A program made the translations under genes and the position numbers. From M3007 sp031425035 (lineage in GTDB: Bacteria; Bacteroidota; Bacteroidia; Chitinophagales; Saprospiraceae): a DNA stretch of 64,000 nucleotides. The stretch is taken from contig JANPIN010000024.1 in assembly GCA_031425035.1 (NCBI GenBank), positions 1-64,000 of the forward strand. The letters are read 5' to 3'. Under the pieces are notes generated by a model. It was given only the letters and a program-made list of their open reading frames with translations. It was not told the DNA's origin and did not search any database. Shown piece by piece: positions 43,059 to 53,046 of the stretch; the stretch's first letter is position 1, and each line of letters begins with the position of its first letter.

Positions 43059-43237
43059 CGGTTCTCTCTTCCATCCTGCTCCTTACTTTTCTTCCGGTAC
43101 GGACAATGCCGGCAACCGCTACCGCAGCATTTACCTTGTTGCAGCAGGTATTTTTCAGTAAATACCCAATAGCCATGCTCTATGTAATAGTCCTGCCCTT
43201 CTATCAGGGGCGGCGGCGTGGGATTCGGTTGCTGCAT
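43055..43237 (-). CDS. DUF5522 small cysteine-rich protein
   Basis: A 60-residue protein with no signal peptide, ending in the DUF5522 signature: YYIEHGYWVFTEKYLLQQG followed by the cysteine motif CCGSGCRHCPY and a basic tail. Homologues are common, short and uncharacterised in Bacteroidota; the four cysteines suggest a zinc or Fe-S site. ATG 43237 gives the usual length; the open frame continues upstream to 43363 over a strong hairpin, so the longer start is unlikely. Confidence 0.75.
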   Translation of the reverse strand: MQQPNPTPPPLIEGQDYYIEHGYWVFTEKYLLQQGKCCGSGCRHCPYRKKSKEQDGRENR

Positions 43238-43305
43238 ATTATTTGGGTTAGGCTTCTTCCAAACAGCCGCAGGCCGGAAAGGTTGGCGAACCGTTTTTAA
43301 ATGAA

Positions 43306-43338
43306 ATTGCCGCCCGACGGAGGATGTCGGGCGGCAAT
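43306..43338 (-). terminator. Perfect 13-bp hairpin downstream of the GT39 gene
   Basis: ATTGCCGCCCGAC pairs perfectly with GTCGGGCGGCAAT around a seven-base loop. On the minus strand it is followed by TTTCATTT, about 86 nt after the glycosyltransferase stop. It probably ends that transcript and separates it from the DUF5522 gene. Confidence 0.6.
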
Positions 43339-43423
43339 GGGACGATTCCTCGTCATTTAACAAATTGGTTCGGATTAAAAGCTAGACTATGCTGCCCTTT
43401 CCGAAAACCGTGCCAAGTCGGCG

Positions 43424-44893
43424 CTAGCGCAACCGCACTACCCTGCCCTGTGGAGTTTCCAGGATCGTATCCTGCACCGGAAAATACACGCTGATGGAAT
43501 CCATGAAACGGGGCTGCGCGACCAGCACCAACTCGCCATGCGTCAGTTCGTTCGTTTTGTCTTTAAACAGGATGTTGGCCTGGCGATCATGGGCCAGGGC
43601 TTTCTGATAAAATTTCACCTGATCGAGGTGCTCTACTTTCCTTTTGTCAATAAATACCGTGTAGCTCAGCAGTTCCGGCCTGGTTTCCGCTAATTGCCGC
43701 ATGATCAGTCCCTCGCGTTCATAATCAACGGTTTGCGCCGGATCGAAGTGGATGTTTTTCCAGGTAGTCCGATAGTGCGGCAAACAAAGCACCAGACTCG
43801 CAGCGACTATTGCCAAAGGCGCCCATTTAGGCTGATGCTCCAGTAATCTGGTGATTACAGCGTGGGCCGTTATCCCAAAAAGCAAGGCAAAAAGCGGATA
43901 TAGCGGCGCATCATACCACGCGAGTTTAACCGGCGGTATGGAGATAAATAAAAAGTAGCCCACCGTAATCATGCACACGTACAGGAAAATACGTTTGACC
44001 TGCGCGCTGCGGGAAACCAGGAAGGTAAACAGGGTAAACGGCAACAAATAAACCAGAAAGAAATAGCGCTTATATTCGATAAAGTTCATCAGATAAAAAT
44101 CGAAGGGCTGAATATGCCATTCTATACCTTTCCCCGAAAAACGGTTGAATTCCGACTTTCTCACCAAATCCCAGTAACCGGCATCATGCATTTCCCGCAG
44201 GGCATAATAACCGGCACAGGCAATCAGTGTCAATCCCGCAAACAAGTAAGCGGAACGATTAAAAAATACTTTACGGTAATTTCCGTGCAATAGGCTGATA
44301 ATGAATAAATAAGGCAGCAATAATAACCCAGGCATACCCTTACAAAGAAATGACAGCAGCACGAGGATGGACAATTCTGGAAAAATATACCGGTCGGGTT
44401 GCTCCGCCATAAGATAGCGTAAAAACAACAGGACATACCACAGTACGAAGAAGGTCTGTACCGCATCCAAATCCGCAGAGCGCCCCATGTGTGGCCCGAT
44501 AAAACCGCAGGATGCCCCATAAAATATTACGGTGGCCACCGCTGTCCAAAGCGACTTAAGTGAGGTGGTACAAAACCAGTACAGCAGCACCGCAATTCCC
44601 AGTCCGGCCAATGCGGAAGGCAGGCGAACGGCCCATTCATTGATGCCGAAGAAATACATGGAAACCGCCTGAAGCCAAAGCACCAGTGGTGGTTTAAAAT
44701 TCCAGGTATCTACGGCGCCGTCCATGGTAAAATTAAACCAATGCCCCAGGGTCAGCACTTCAATACTGTTGTTGACGTAACGTGCTTCGTCCCATTGAAA
44801 AACAGGGAACGCTCCGAGATCATAGAAAAAAAACAGGGAAAGTAAGCCCATCAGCAACCCGCCAATAATCCAGGTTGATTTAAATCTATGCAT
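43424..44893 (-). CDS. Glycosyltransferase family 39 (ArnT/PMT-like) membrane protein
   Basis: A 489-residue inner-membrane protein with about 11 hydrophobic segments. The family's catalytic acidic pair sits after TM1 (FQWDEARYV, Asp35-Glu36), followed by the loop FNFTMDGAVDTWNFKPPL and the ALAGLGIAVLLYW helix. Such enzymes transfer a sugar from a lipid-phosphate donor to lipid A, protein or another acceptor on the periplasmic side; donor and acceptor are unknown. The gene follows the GNAT gene with 7 nt between them. Confidence 0.85.
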   Translation of the reverse strand: MHRFKSTWIIGGLLMGLLSLFFFYDLGAFPVFQWDEARYVNNSIEVLTLGHWFNFTMDGAVDTWNFKPPLVLWLQAVSMYFFGINEWAVRLPSALAGLGIAVLLYWFCTTSLKSLWTAVATVIFYGASCGFIGPHMGRSADLDAVQTFFVLWYVLLFLRYLMAEQPDRYIFPELSILVLLSFLCKGMPGLLLLPYLFIISLLHGNYRKVFFNRSAYLFAGLTLIACAGYYALREMHDAGYWDLVRKSEFNRFSGKGIEWHIQPFDFYLMNFIEYKRYFFLVYLLPFTLFTFLVSRSAQVKRIFLYVCMITVGYFLFISIPPVKLAWYDAPLYPLFALLFGITAHAVITRLLEHQPKWAPLAIVAASLVLCLPHYRTTWKNIHFDPAQTVDYEREGLIMRQLAETRPELLSYTVFIDKRKVEHLDQVKFYQKALAHDRQANILFKDKTNELTHGELVLVAQPRFMDSISVYFPVQDTILETPQGRVVRLR

Positions 44894-44900
44894 ACTCCAT

Positions 44901-45347
44901 TTATTTTTCAGCCAGATTCTTTTCCATGTTCCGGTGCGGAATCGTCACTTCTTCATAGGGCTCGCCGAAAACAGTGTAGTCCAAACGCTCGTAAAACGGT
45001 ACCGCCGGCGCCCGGGCATGCAGTATGAACCGCTTGATTCCCAGTTGTTTAGCCAGATATTCGGAATGTGCGACCAGTTGCGTACCGACGCCGCGTCCCT
45101 GTTGACTTTCAGCGACGGCCACCTGACGCATTTGCATGGTTTGCTCGTCGATGGGCGTCAGGTTGAGATAACCGACCAGCCGGTTGGCGGCATCATAAGC
45201 GGCCAGATGCAGTTGGTCGTATTCTGTTGCCAGTTGTTCGGCGCTAAAATCCAGGCCCAGCGGGCGGCGCAGCACGTCGTAGCGCAGGCGCACCGCTTCG
45301 TCGTATTCCGGCGTGGCAAATTCGATTTGATGGATGGAAATTTTCAA
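44901..45347 (-). CDS. GNAT-family N-acetyltransferase
   Basis: A 148-residue cytoplasmic acetyltransferase. The acetyl-CoA loop is VAVAESQQGRGVGTQLVAHSE (QxxGxGT), with preceding strand QTMQMRQVAV and a late NRP-free end FYERLDYTVFGEPYEE. ElaA-like enzymes have similar length and start (ISIHQIEFATPEYDEAVRLRYDVL). The substrate is unknown. It heads a two-gene unit with the GT39 gene, driven by a TATCTTTG box at 45402. Confidence 0.87.
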   Translation of the reverse strand: MKISIHQIEFATPEYDEAVRLRYDVLRRPLGLDFSAEQLATEYDQLHLAAYDAANRLVGYLNLTPIDEQTMQMRQVAVAESQQGRGVGTQLVAHSEYLAKQLGIKRFILHARAPAVPFYERLDYTVFGEPYEEVTIPHRNMEKNLAEK

Positions 45348-45401
45348 AACAATTGGTTGTAATAATCAGTACGTACACTTTCTTCCGGTGTATGCGGCGG
45401 A

Positions 45402-45409
45402 CAAAGATA
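45402..45409 (-). promoter_or_regulatory. TATCTTTG -7 box of the GNAT-GT39 unit
   Basis: Minus-strand exact TAnnTTTG match 54 nt upstream of ATG 45347; no TTG at the usual spacing. Confidence 0.5.
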
Positions 45410-45508
45410 GGCGCTGACGGCGCCCCGACCTATACCCTGCCTGCATCGAATGAATTTTCAGACACGGTCCAGGCGGATGGTAATGAAAGGAATCAGGTTA
45501 AAAAAAAC

Positions 45509-45516
45509 TATTTTTG
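45509..45516 (+). promoter_or_regulatory. TATTTTTG -7 box of the PAS histidine kinase
   Basis: Exact TAnnTTTG match 66 nt before ATG 45583. It overlaps the alternative upstream start (TTG at 45514), arguing for the downstream ATG. Confidence 0.5.
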
Positions 45517-45582
45517 CCTGACTTGCGGTTAAATCGCAATGCACACCAGCCCGAAGGACCTCAGACTTTAATTCATTCGTGT

Positions 45583-48390
45583 ATGCCGATAATATTTTCA
45601 GAAAAAGAGACCGAGTTGTTCGCCAGACGCGACTTACTGCACTTTACGCATTTACCCGCCTATGCCCGATTCCTGCTGGAAAACCGGCTATTAGCTTTTA
45701 CAGAGGCCTTGATTGCGACTTCCAGGGAAATAAAAGTTCCTTTGCTCAAGTATTTTGAATCAATGCCGGAAGCCCAGTTTAAAGCACTATCGCTGCAGGG
45801 CGCCGACGAGTTACTGACCTCTTTTGCCGAGAACAAGGCCCAGGAATTTATTGACAAAAGCCTGCGGAACTGGCTCGAAAACCAGGTGCCGCTGATCCAG
45901 CAGGATGATGTAGTGATCGAAGACATTTCGAAAGTCGGTTTCGCCCGCAGAAAAGCCATGCGTGACTTATTGCCTGATTATACTTCCGATATTAAGCTCT
46001 ATGTGCGGGTGATGGAAGAGATGGATCGCTTTACGGTAGCTCTGGAGGAAGATTGTTACAAAGTACTTTTCCAGATCAAACAGGAAAAAATCAATGAAAA
46101 CCACCATTTCCTGGATAAGATCAATAATGCTTCACCGGGCATTATATATGTGTTCGACCTGCTGGAACAAAAAGAAGTCTACAGCAATCACAAAAGAGAG
46201 GAACTTCTGGGTTATACGGAAGAGGACGTGGCGGCAATGGGCAGCTCGCTGATGAATCGGATTTTACATGCGGAGGATTTGCCGGTCGTCCAAGAAAACA
46301 TGAAAAAAATGGCGCTGGCAAACGACGGCGAAGTGTTTACCCACGAGTATCGGGTACAAAATAAGCAGGGAGAATTCCGTTGGCACCGCACCTATGAAAC
46401 CGTTTTCAAACGCACCCTGACGGGCGACACCAGCCAGATAATCGGTATTTCCATCGATGTGACGGAGGAAAAAGCGGCTGCCATCCAACTGGAAAACACC
46501 GAGCATAACTTACGGGAGGCCCAGGAAATTGCCGGCCTGGCCAGCTTCGAATGGGATATGGTCGGTGCAAATTCAGTTTTTTCGCCCCAACTAGCTAAAA
46601 TATTCAATCTCGAGAAAAAAACAAATTTAGGCGCTTTTATCGACCATGTCCATCCCTCCGACCGCAAAAAAGTAAGGGATGCGCTGGATAAGGCGCTGCA
46701 GACCGACGGGATCTATGAGTGCGAATACCGCTATGGAACCGGTCAGCAGGAGAAGGTGATCTGGTCGCGCGGATTAGTGCGTTTTAAAGAGGGTGTGCCG
46801 CAAAAGATGAATGGCACTATCATGGACGTCACCCAGCGCTACTATACGCTCAAGCGACTGGAACGAAGTGAGGAGTTGCATAAGCAAGCCCAGGCCCTCA
46901 CCCACATTGGTAACTGGAGCTGGCTGATCGGTGAAAATATAGTGAGCTGGAGCGACGAACTATATCGCATTTATGGGCTGGAGCCGCAGTCCGAAGTTAT
47001 TAATTTCGAAAGGTTTATGTCGCTGGTGCATCCGGATGACCGCGGGAAGCGGCAGCAGGAAATTCAACAGGCGCTGCAAACCCTCCACGCTGATGATTAC
47101 ACGATGCGGATCCGACTGGATGACGGCCAAATCAAAATTCTTCAGGGGAAAGGGGAAGTGCTGGTAGACGAAGATAACCAGCCGTATAAACTGGTGGGCA
47201 CCTGCCAGGATATAACGGAACAGGCACTGCTGCATGAACAACTCCGGCAAAACGAGGAAACCTTTCGCCAGCTGATCACCAACGCGCCGGACGCCGTGAT
47301 CGTTATTGATGAAAACAGTAATATTCTATTGTGGAACCCGAAAGCGGAAAATATTTTCGGCTGGACGGAGACCGAAATAATTGGCAAAAATCTGTCAGAA
47401 ACAATTATGCCGCCCCGGCATAAAGATCAACATCTGGAGGGCATTAAACGACTGCAGAAAACGGGGCAATCACGCGTATTAAATAGGACCATTGAAATTA
47501 CGGCCATCAAAAAGGATGGGGAAGAGTTTTATATAGCGCTTTCTATTGCCCGTTCTTTCCGGGCCGGCGTGCCGGTCTTCATTTCCTTTATCCGCGATAT
47601 TTCCAAGGAGAAAAACGCGGAGTTCGAAATGGAAGAACAAAGAATCCTGCTGGCTCAGAAAAACGTGGAACTGGAAAGAACCAACCAGGAATTAATGGCT
47701 TTCAATTACATTGCCAGTCACGATTTGAAAGAGCCCGTTCGCAAGATCAAAATATTCAGCGACCTTATTACCAGTAATAGTTCTGAAGAATTGCCGGCTG
47801 ACGCAAAAAATTACGTAAACCGTATTTCCGCAGCCGCCAGCCACATGCAGGGGCTGATTGATGCTTTATACGCCTTTTCACTCGCTACCTCCGGAGATAA
47901 TTTGTTCGTAACGACCGATCTTAATAACTTGCTGGAAGTAGTCAAAAATTCGTTGAAATATGCGCTGGAAGAACAAAAAGCGATCATTACGGCCACCATC
48001 TTACCGGCATTAAGTATAATCCCATTTCAGTTTCAACAGTTACTGGAAAATTTAATTACAAACGCTGTCAAATACAGCCGGCCAGACGTACGTCCTGAAA
48101 TTCATATAACTGCTGATTTAGTAGCCGGAGCCGATTTTGTTAAAGAAGAAGCGGATGTAACAATTAATTACTACGCTATTTCCATTCGTGATAATGGTAT
48201 TGGATTTGACCAGCAATATGCCAGTAAAATCTTCCAATTGTTTCAACGATTACATGGAAAAAACGAGTATTCGGGCACCGGGATTGGGTTGGCCATCTGC
48301 AAAAAAATTGTCCGGCATCACCATGGATTTATTACTGCACAGGGCGAACTGGGACGTGGTGCAACTTTTACGGTTTATATTCCGGCATAA
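45583..48390 (+). CDS. Multi-PAS sensor histidine kinase (cytoplasmic)
   Basis: A 935-residue kinase with no transmembrane segment. An all-helical N-terminal module (about 1-175) is of unknown type. Four PAS domains follow: about 185-310 (SPGIIYVFDLLEQ...GEFRWHRTYE), 320-430, 445-555 (IGNWSWLIGENIVSWSDELYRIYG) and 565-690 (NAPDAVIVIDENSNILLWNPKAENIFGW). The HisKA helix has the phosphoacceptor His713 (SHDLKEPVRK), and the ATPase domain ends with DNGIGFDQQYASKIFQLFQRL and GTGIGLAICKKIV. PAS 2 and 3 resemble the PAC-containing type that binds small ligands or flavin. No response regulator is adjacent, so its partner is elsewhere. Confidence 0.9.
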   Translation: MPIIFSEKETELFARRDLLHFTHLPAYARFLLENRLLAFTEALIATSREIKVPLLKYFESMPEAQFKALSLQGADELLTSFAENKAQEFIDKSLRNWLENQVPLIQQDDVVIEDISKVGFARRKAMRDLLPDYTSDIKLYVRVMEEMDRFTVALEEDCYKVLFQIKQEKINENHHFLDKINNASPGIIYVFDLLEQKEVYSNHKREELLGYTEEDVAAMGSSLMNRILHAEDLPVVQENMKKMALANDGEVFTHEYRVQNKQGEFRWHRTYETVFKRTLTGDTSQIIGISIDVTEEKAAAIQLENTEHNLREAQEIAGLASFEWDMVGANSVFSPQLAKIFNLEKKTNLGAFIDHVHPSDRKKVRDALDKALQTDGIYECEYRYGTGQQEKVIWSRGLVRFKEGVPQKMNGTIMDVTQRYYTLKRLERSEELHKQAQALTHIGNWSWLIGENIVSWSDELYRIYGLEPQSEVINFERFMSLVHPDDRGKRQQEIQQALQTLHADDYTMRIRLDDGQIKILQGKGEVLVDEDNQPYKLVGTCQDITEQALLHEQLRQNEETFRQLITNAPDAVIVIDENSNILLWNPKAENIFGWTETEIIGKNLSETIMPPRHKDQHLEGIKRLQKTGQSRVLNRTIEITAIKKDGEEFYIALSIARSFRAGVPVFISFIRDISKEKNAEFEMEEQRILLAQKNVELERTNQELMAFNYIASHDLKEPVRKIKIFSDLITSNSSEELPADAKNYVNRISAAASHMQGLIDALYAFSLATSGDNLFVTTDLNNLLEVVKNSLKYALEEQKAIITATILPALSIIPFQFQQLLENLITNAVKYSRPDVRPEIHITADLVAGADFVKEEADVTINYYAISIRDNGIGFDQQYASKIFQLFQRLHGKNEYSGTGIGLAICKKIVRHHHGFITAQGELGRGATFTVYIPA

Positions 48391-48420
48391 GAGCGTGGCA
48401 GACCAAAACAGCTGGAATGA

Positions 48421-49485
48421 TCAGGAATTATCCAAAGTACGTTGAATGCTTTCAAAGTGTTCTTCCAGCCCTTTTTCCTTTAATTTTTCTTTGATCTGCG
48501 CTTCCCCTAAGCCGGATAATTTCAGCTCTCCGATCAGTGCTTTGAGCAGGTTAGCATCCTTCTGCTGCCATTCGGGCTGATCGATCAAACCCTGTTCGTC
48601 CAGAATATCCTTGCGTAAAGTCTTTTCCAGGCCCTCGGATTTCATCTTTTCACTCACGTTGTGGACGAGGCGATCATACACCGGCTGCGACTCGATCTTA
48701 TCCACTTCGCCGGTGATCAATTTCAGCATCCTTTGGTAACGAAGTTTGACATACAATGCGCGGATCAAAAAGGCAATCAGCAGGATAGCGACAATGCCGA
48801 TCAAAATAACCCACACCGTGGAAGTGACCCCACGCTGGGTCTTATCCCGCTCCGCCACTAATTTATCCAGCAGCAGATCAATTCTGGGCAACAGGGAATC
48901 GTTCAGTACCGCTACGGCGCCGCTTGCCGCGCTTCGGGACAGCGAATCCACCTGCAGATCGAGAAACATACGCAGGTCGGCCAGGCTGGCTTTAAACTCC
49001 GGCGAACGTATTTTGTAACTAAGCTGATCGATGAGTTGATTCAGCGATCGCGCCAGGTCCCGGCTGATCAGGCTGGTGATGTAGTTCTTTAACTGGTCGT
49101 CGGTTACACTGTTTTTGGCCCTGGCCAGCGTGTTTAGCAGACCGGCATCCATTTGCACCAGCCATTGATCCGTATAAGTGCGCAGCATGCTGTTCAACAC
49201 CGTATCCGTAGCATAGTAAAGGCTGTCTGAAGTTTGTTGCAGTACCGTTCCCCACTCGCGCCGGAGTTGCTGGAAACGCTCCGTTTTAAGGACGACGTTG
49301 AGCACGCTATCCGCCGATGCTTTCAGTAAACTATCCACCCGCGCGTCTATAATTCCTTGGGACAGCGCATCCCGCAGCGTGACCTTGGCTTTGGGAAACA
49401 CGTTACAGCCGGCTAGTATATTGGCCAGCAGCAGGACAATGATTCCGTAAAGTAGCAGGTGGTTAAAACGGTCCCTTCTTATCAT
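48421..49485 (-). CDS. Membrane protein of unknown function with lipobox-like N-terminus
   Basis: A 354-residue protein with no recognised family. The N-terminal helix ends in LAGC (Cys27), which reads as a lipobox. The next 190 residues are helical and rich in Leu/Asp/Ser (periplasmic if exported). A second helix at about 220-245 (VWVILIGIVAILLIAFLIRALYV) is followed by about 110 charged residues ending in a short helical pair (KEKGLEEHFESIQRTL). If Cys27 is lipidated, the second helix would return the chain to the cytoplasm; alternatively both helices are simple membrane spans. Confidence 0.65.
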   Translation of the reverse strand: MIRRDRFNHLLLYGIIVLLLANILAGCNVFPKAKVTLRDALSQGIIDARVDSLLKASADSVLNVVLKTERFQQLRREWGTVLQQTSDSLYYATDTVLNSMLRTYTDQWLVQMDAGLLNTLARAKNSVTDDQLKNYITSLISRDLARSLNQLIDQLSYKIRSPEFKASLADLRMFLDLQVDSLSRSAASGAVAVLNDSLLPRIDLLLDKLVAERDKTQRGVTSTVWVILIGIVAILLIAFLIRALYVKLRYQRMLKLITGEVDKIESQPVYDRLVHNVSEKMKSEGLEKTLRKDILDEQGLIDQPEWQQKDANLLKALIGELKLSGLGEAQIKEKLKEKGLEEHFESIQRTLDNS

Positions 49486-49514
49486 ATTTAGACTTGGATT
49501 GGCTGCCCAAAACT

Positions 49515-49554
49515 AAGAAACCCGCTCTGTTTTTCAAAACGAGCGGGTTTCTTA
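49515..49554 (-). terminator. Bidirectional terminator downstream of ettA
   Basis: AAGAAACCCGCTC pairs with GAGCGGGTTTCTT, 13 bp with A/T-rich outer ends, just past the ettA stop codon on the minus strand. Confidence 0.75.
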
Positions 49555-49571
49555 TGTTGTTCAGGCTCCGG

Positions 49572-51242
<1,671 letters not shown>

Positions 51243-51379
51243 TCAAACTGGAAATTTGACATTGATAAATGAAACTGGTAGTGGCCGCAGGTTGCGGCGG
51301 CGCAAATATCCCGTAAAAAAACGGGCTTGATCGCGGATGAATAGCGTTTTTTGCGATGTTTTTAAAAATTTGGTCCACG

Positions 51380-52969
51380 ATGCAAGACAACTTACTGCTC
51401 ATCCTTTCCCTGTTGTTTGCCGTTTCCATGCTGAGCATGCTCAGTCAGAAACTGGGGATCAGCTACCCTATTTTTCTGGTGGTGGCCGGGCTGCTGATCG
51501 GCTTTATACCGGGCATTCCGCTGGTGCGTCTGGAGCCGGACCTGGTTTTTCTGGTATTTTTACCGCCGCTCCTGTATGCTGCCGCCTGGAACACGTCCTG
51601 GAAAGAATTCTGGCAGGCCCGGCGGCCGATTTCCATGATGGCCTTCGGGCTGGTCATTTTTACGTCGGCAGCCATTGCCATCGTCAGCCACGCGCTCATT
51701 CCGGATTTTTCGCTGGCCATGGGATTTCTGCTGGGCGGCATTATTTCTCCGCCGGATGCGGTGGCGGCGACTTCCGTACTGAGCGGTTTAAAGGTACCCA
51801 AGCGGGTCGTGACCCTGCTGGAAGGCGAAAGCCTGATCAATGACGCCTCGTCGCTGATCGTTTTTCGTTTTGCTTTAGCGACGATCATAACCGGCCAGTT
51901 TGCCATTTGGAAGGCCGGCACCGATTTTTTCCTGGTGGCCGTTATGGGTATTTTGATCGGTCTGGCGATCGCCCACATCGTGTACGCCGTGCATCGTTTT
52001 CTGCCCACTACGCCCAGCATCGATACGGCGCTGACCATTATTTCGCCCTACCTGATGTATATCGCCGCCGAGCATTTTCACTACTCCGGCGTGCTGGCCG
52101 TGGTCAGCGGAGGTTTGTTTTTAAGTTTCCGCTCGCATGAAATATTTGCCTACAATTCCCGTATTCAGACCTATGCCGTGTGGGAAACGCTGGTGTTCAT
52201 GCTGAATGGCCTGGTCTTTATTTTGATTGGTCTGCAATTGCCGGATATTATGGCCGGTTTAGGCCAATATTCTATTCCACAATCTATAAATTATGCTTTG
52301 ATCATTAGTGTGGTCACGATTATCGTGCGTATTTTATGGATATTTCCCGGGGCTTATTTACCCCGCATATTAAGCGCTAAAATTCGGGCGAACGAACCGA
52401 GACCCAGCTGGCAATCCGTGACTTTAGTGGCCTGGAGCGGCATGCGGGGCGTCGTTTCACTGGCTTCCGCGCTGGCCGTGCCCCTGGTTTTAGCCGATGG
52501 TACGCTGTTTCCCCACCGTAACCTGATCCTGTTCATCACTTTCGTGGTCATTTTCATCACGCTGGTGCTGCAGGGCCTGAGTCTGCCCTGGCTGATCCGT
52601 TATTTGAAAATAGAAGCGGAAGACGAAGAAGAAAAAGAACAGGAAGTAGCCATTCGCCTGCGTTTAGCCAGTGCGGTCATCACCCACATGGAAAATAACT
52701 ACGCCGAAGAGATCAACTCCATTGACGCCTATATGCGGGTGAAAGAACGCTACGACCGCTCGGTAGATATAGCGAACAAGAAACTGCAGGGAGAGGGCGC
52801 AGCCGCTATCCCTTCTTTTTTGCCGCGCTACCGGCAAATGCTGCTGGAACTGGTAACGGTCCGTCGGGAAGAGCTACAAAAAATTCACCAGGAACAACAG
52901 GTATCGGATGAGTTGTTGCGGTTGAAAGAGCGGGAACTGGATTTGGAGGAGGCGCGGTTGAATGAGTAA
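51380..52969 (+). CDS. Na+/H+ antiporter, CPA1 family
   Basis: A 529-residue inner-membrane antiporter with about 12 helices starting at once (MQDNLLLILSLLFAVSMLSML). The family's FLLGGIISPPDAVAATSVL and EGESLINDASSLIVFRFAL carry the transport aspartates; GMRGVVSLASALAVPL is the later conserved helix. A charged cytoplasmic tail of about 120 residues (about 410-529, EDEEEKEQEVAIRLRLASAVITHM) follows. It probably balances pH and sodium. ATG 51356 is an alternative start adding eight residues. Confidence 0.88.
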   Translation: MQDNLLLILSLLFAVSMLSMLSQKLGISYPIFLVVAGLLIGFIPGIPLVRLEPDLVFLVFLPPLLYAAAWNTSWKEFWQARRPISMMAFGLVIFTSAAIAIVSHALIPDFSLAMGFLLGGIISPPDAVAATSVLSGLKVPKRVVTLLEGESLINDASSLIVFRFALATIITGQFAIWKAGTDFFLVAVMGILIGLAIAHIVYAVHRFLPTTPSIDTALTIISPYLMYIAAEHFHYSGVLAVVSGGLFLSFRSHEIFAYNSRIQTYAVWETLVFMLNGLVFILIGLQLPDIMAGLGQYSIPQSINYALIISVVTIIVRILWIFPGAYLPRILSAKIRANEPRPSWQSVTLVAWSGMRGVVSLASALAVPLVLADGTLFPHRNLILFITFVVIFITLVLQGLSLPWLIRYLKIEAEDEEEKEQEVAIRLRLASAVITHMENNYAEEINSIDAYMRVKERYDRSVDIANKKLQGEGAAAIPSFLPRYRQMLLELVTVRREELQKIHQEQQVSDELLRLKERELDLEEARLNE

Positions 52970-53010
52970 AACTGTGGAAAACTTCCCGCCATTCTTTCCC
53001 TTCCAAACCC

Positions 53011-53018
53011 TATTTTTG
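53011..53018 (+). promoter_or_regulatory. TATTTTTG -7 box of smc
   Basis: Exact TAnnTTTG match 28 nt before the smc ATG, in the 77-base gap after the antiporter. Confidence 0.55.
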
Positions 53019-53046
53019 CCCGCTTTTTCACGATGCAGCGAGCAAA

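Noticed and set aside
43237..43363. Longer start for the DUF5522 protein
   Set aside because: The added part lies over a perfect 13-bp hairpin and matches no family sequence.
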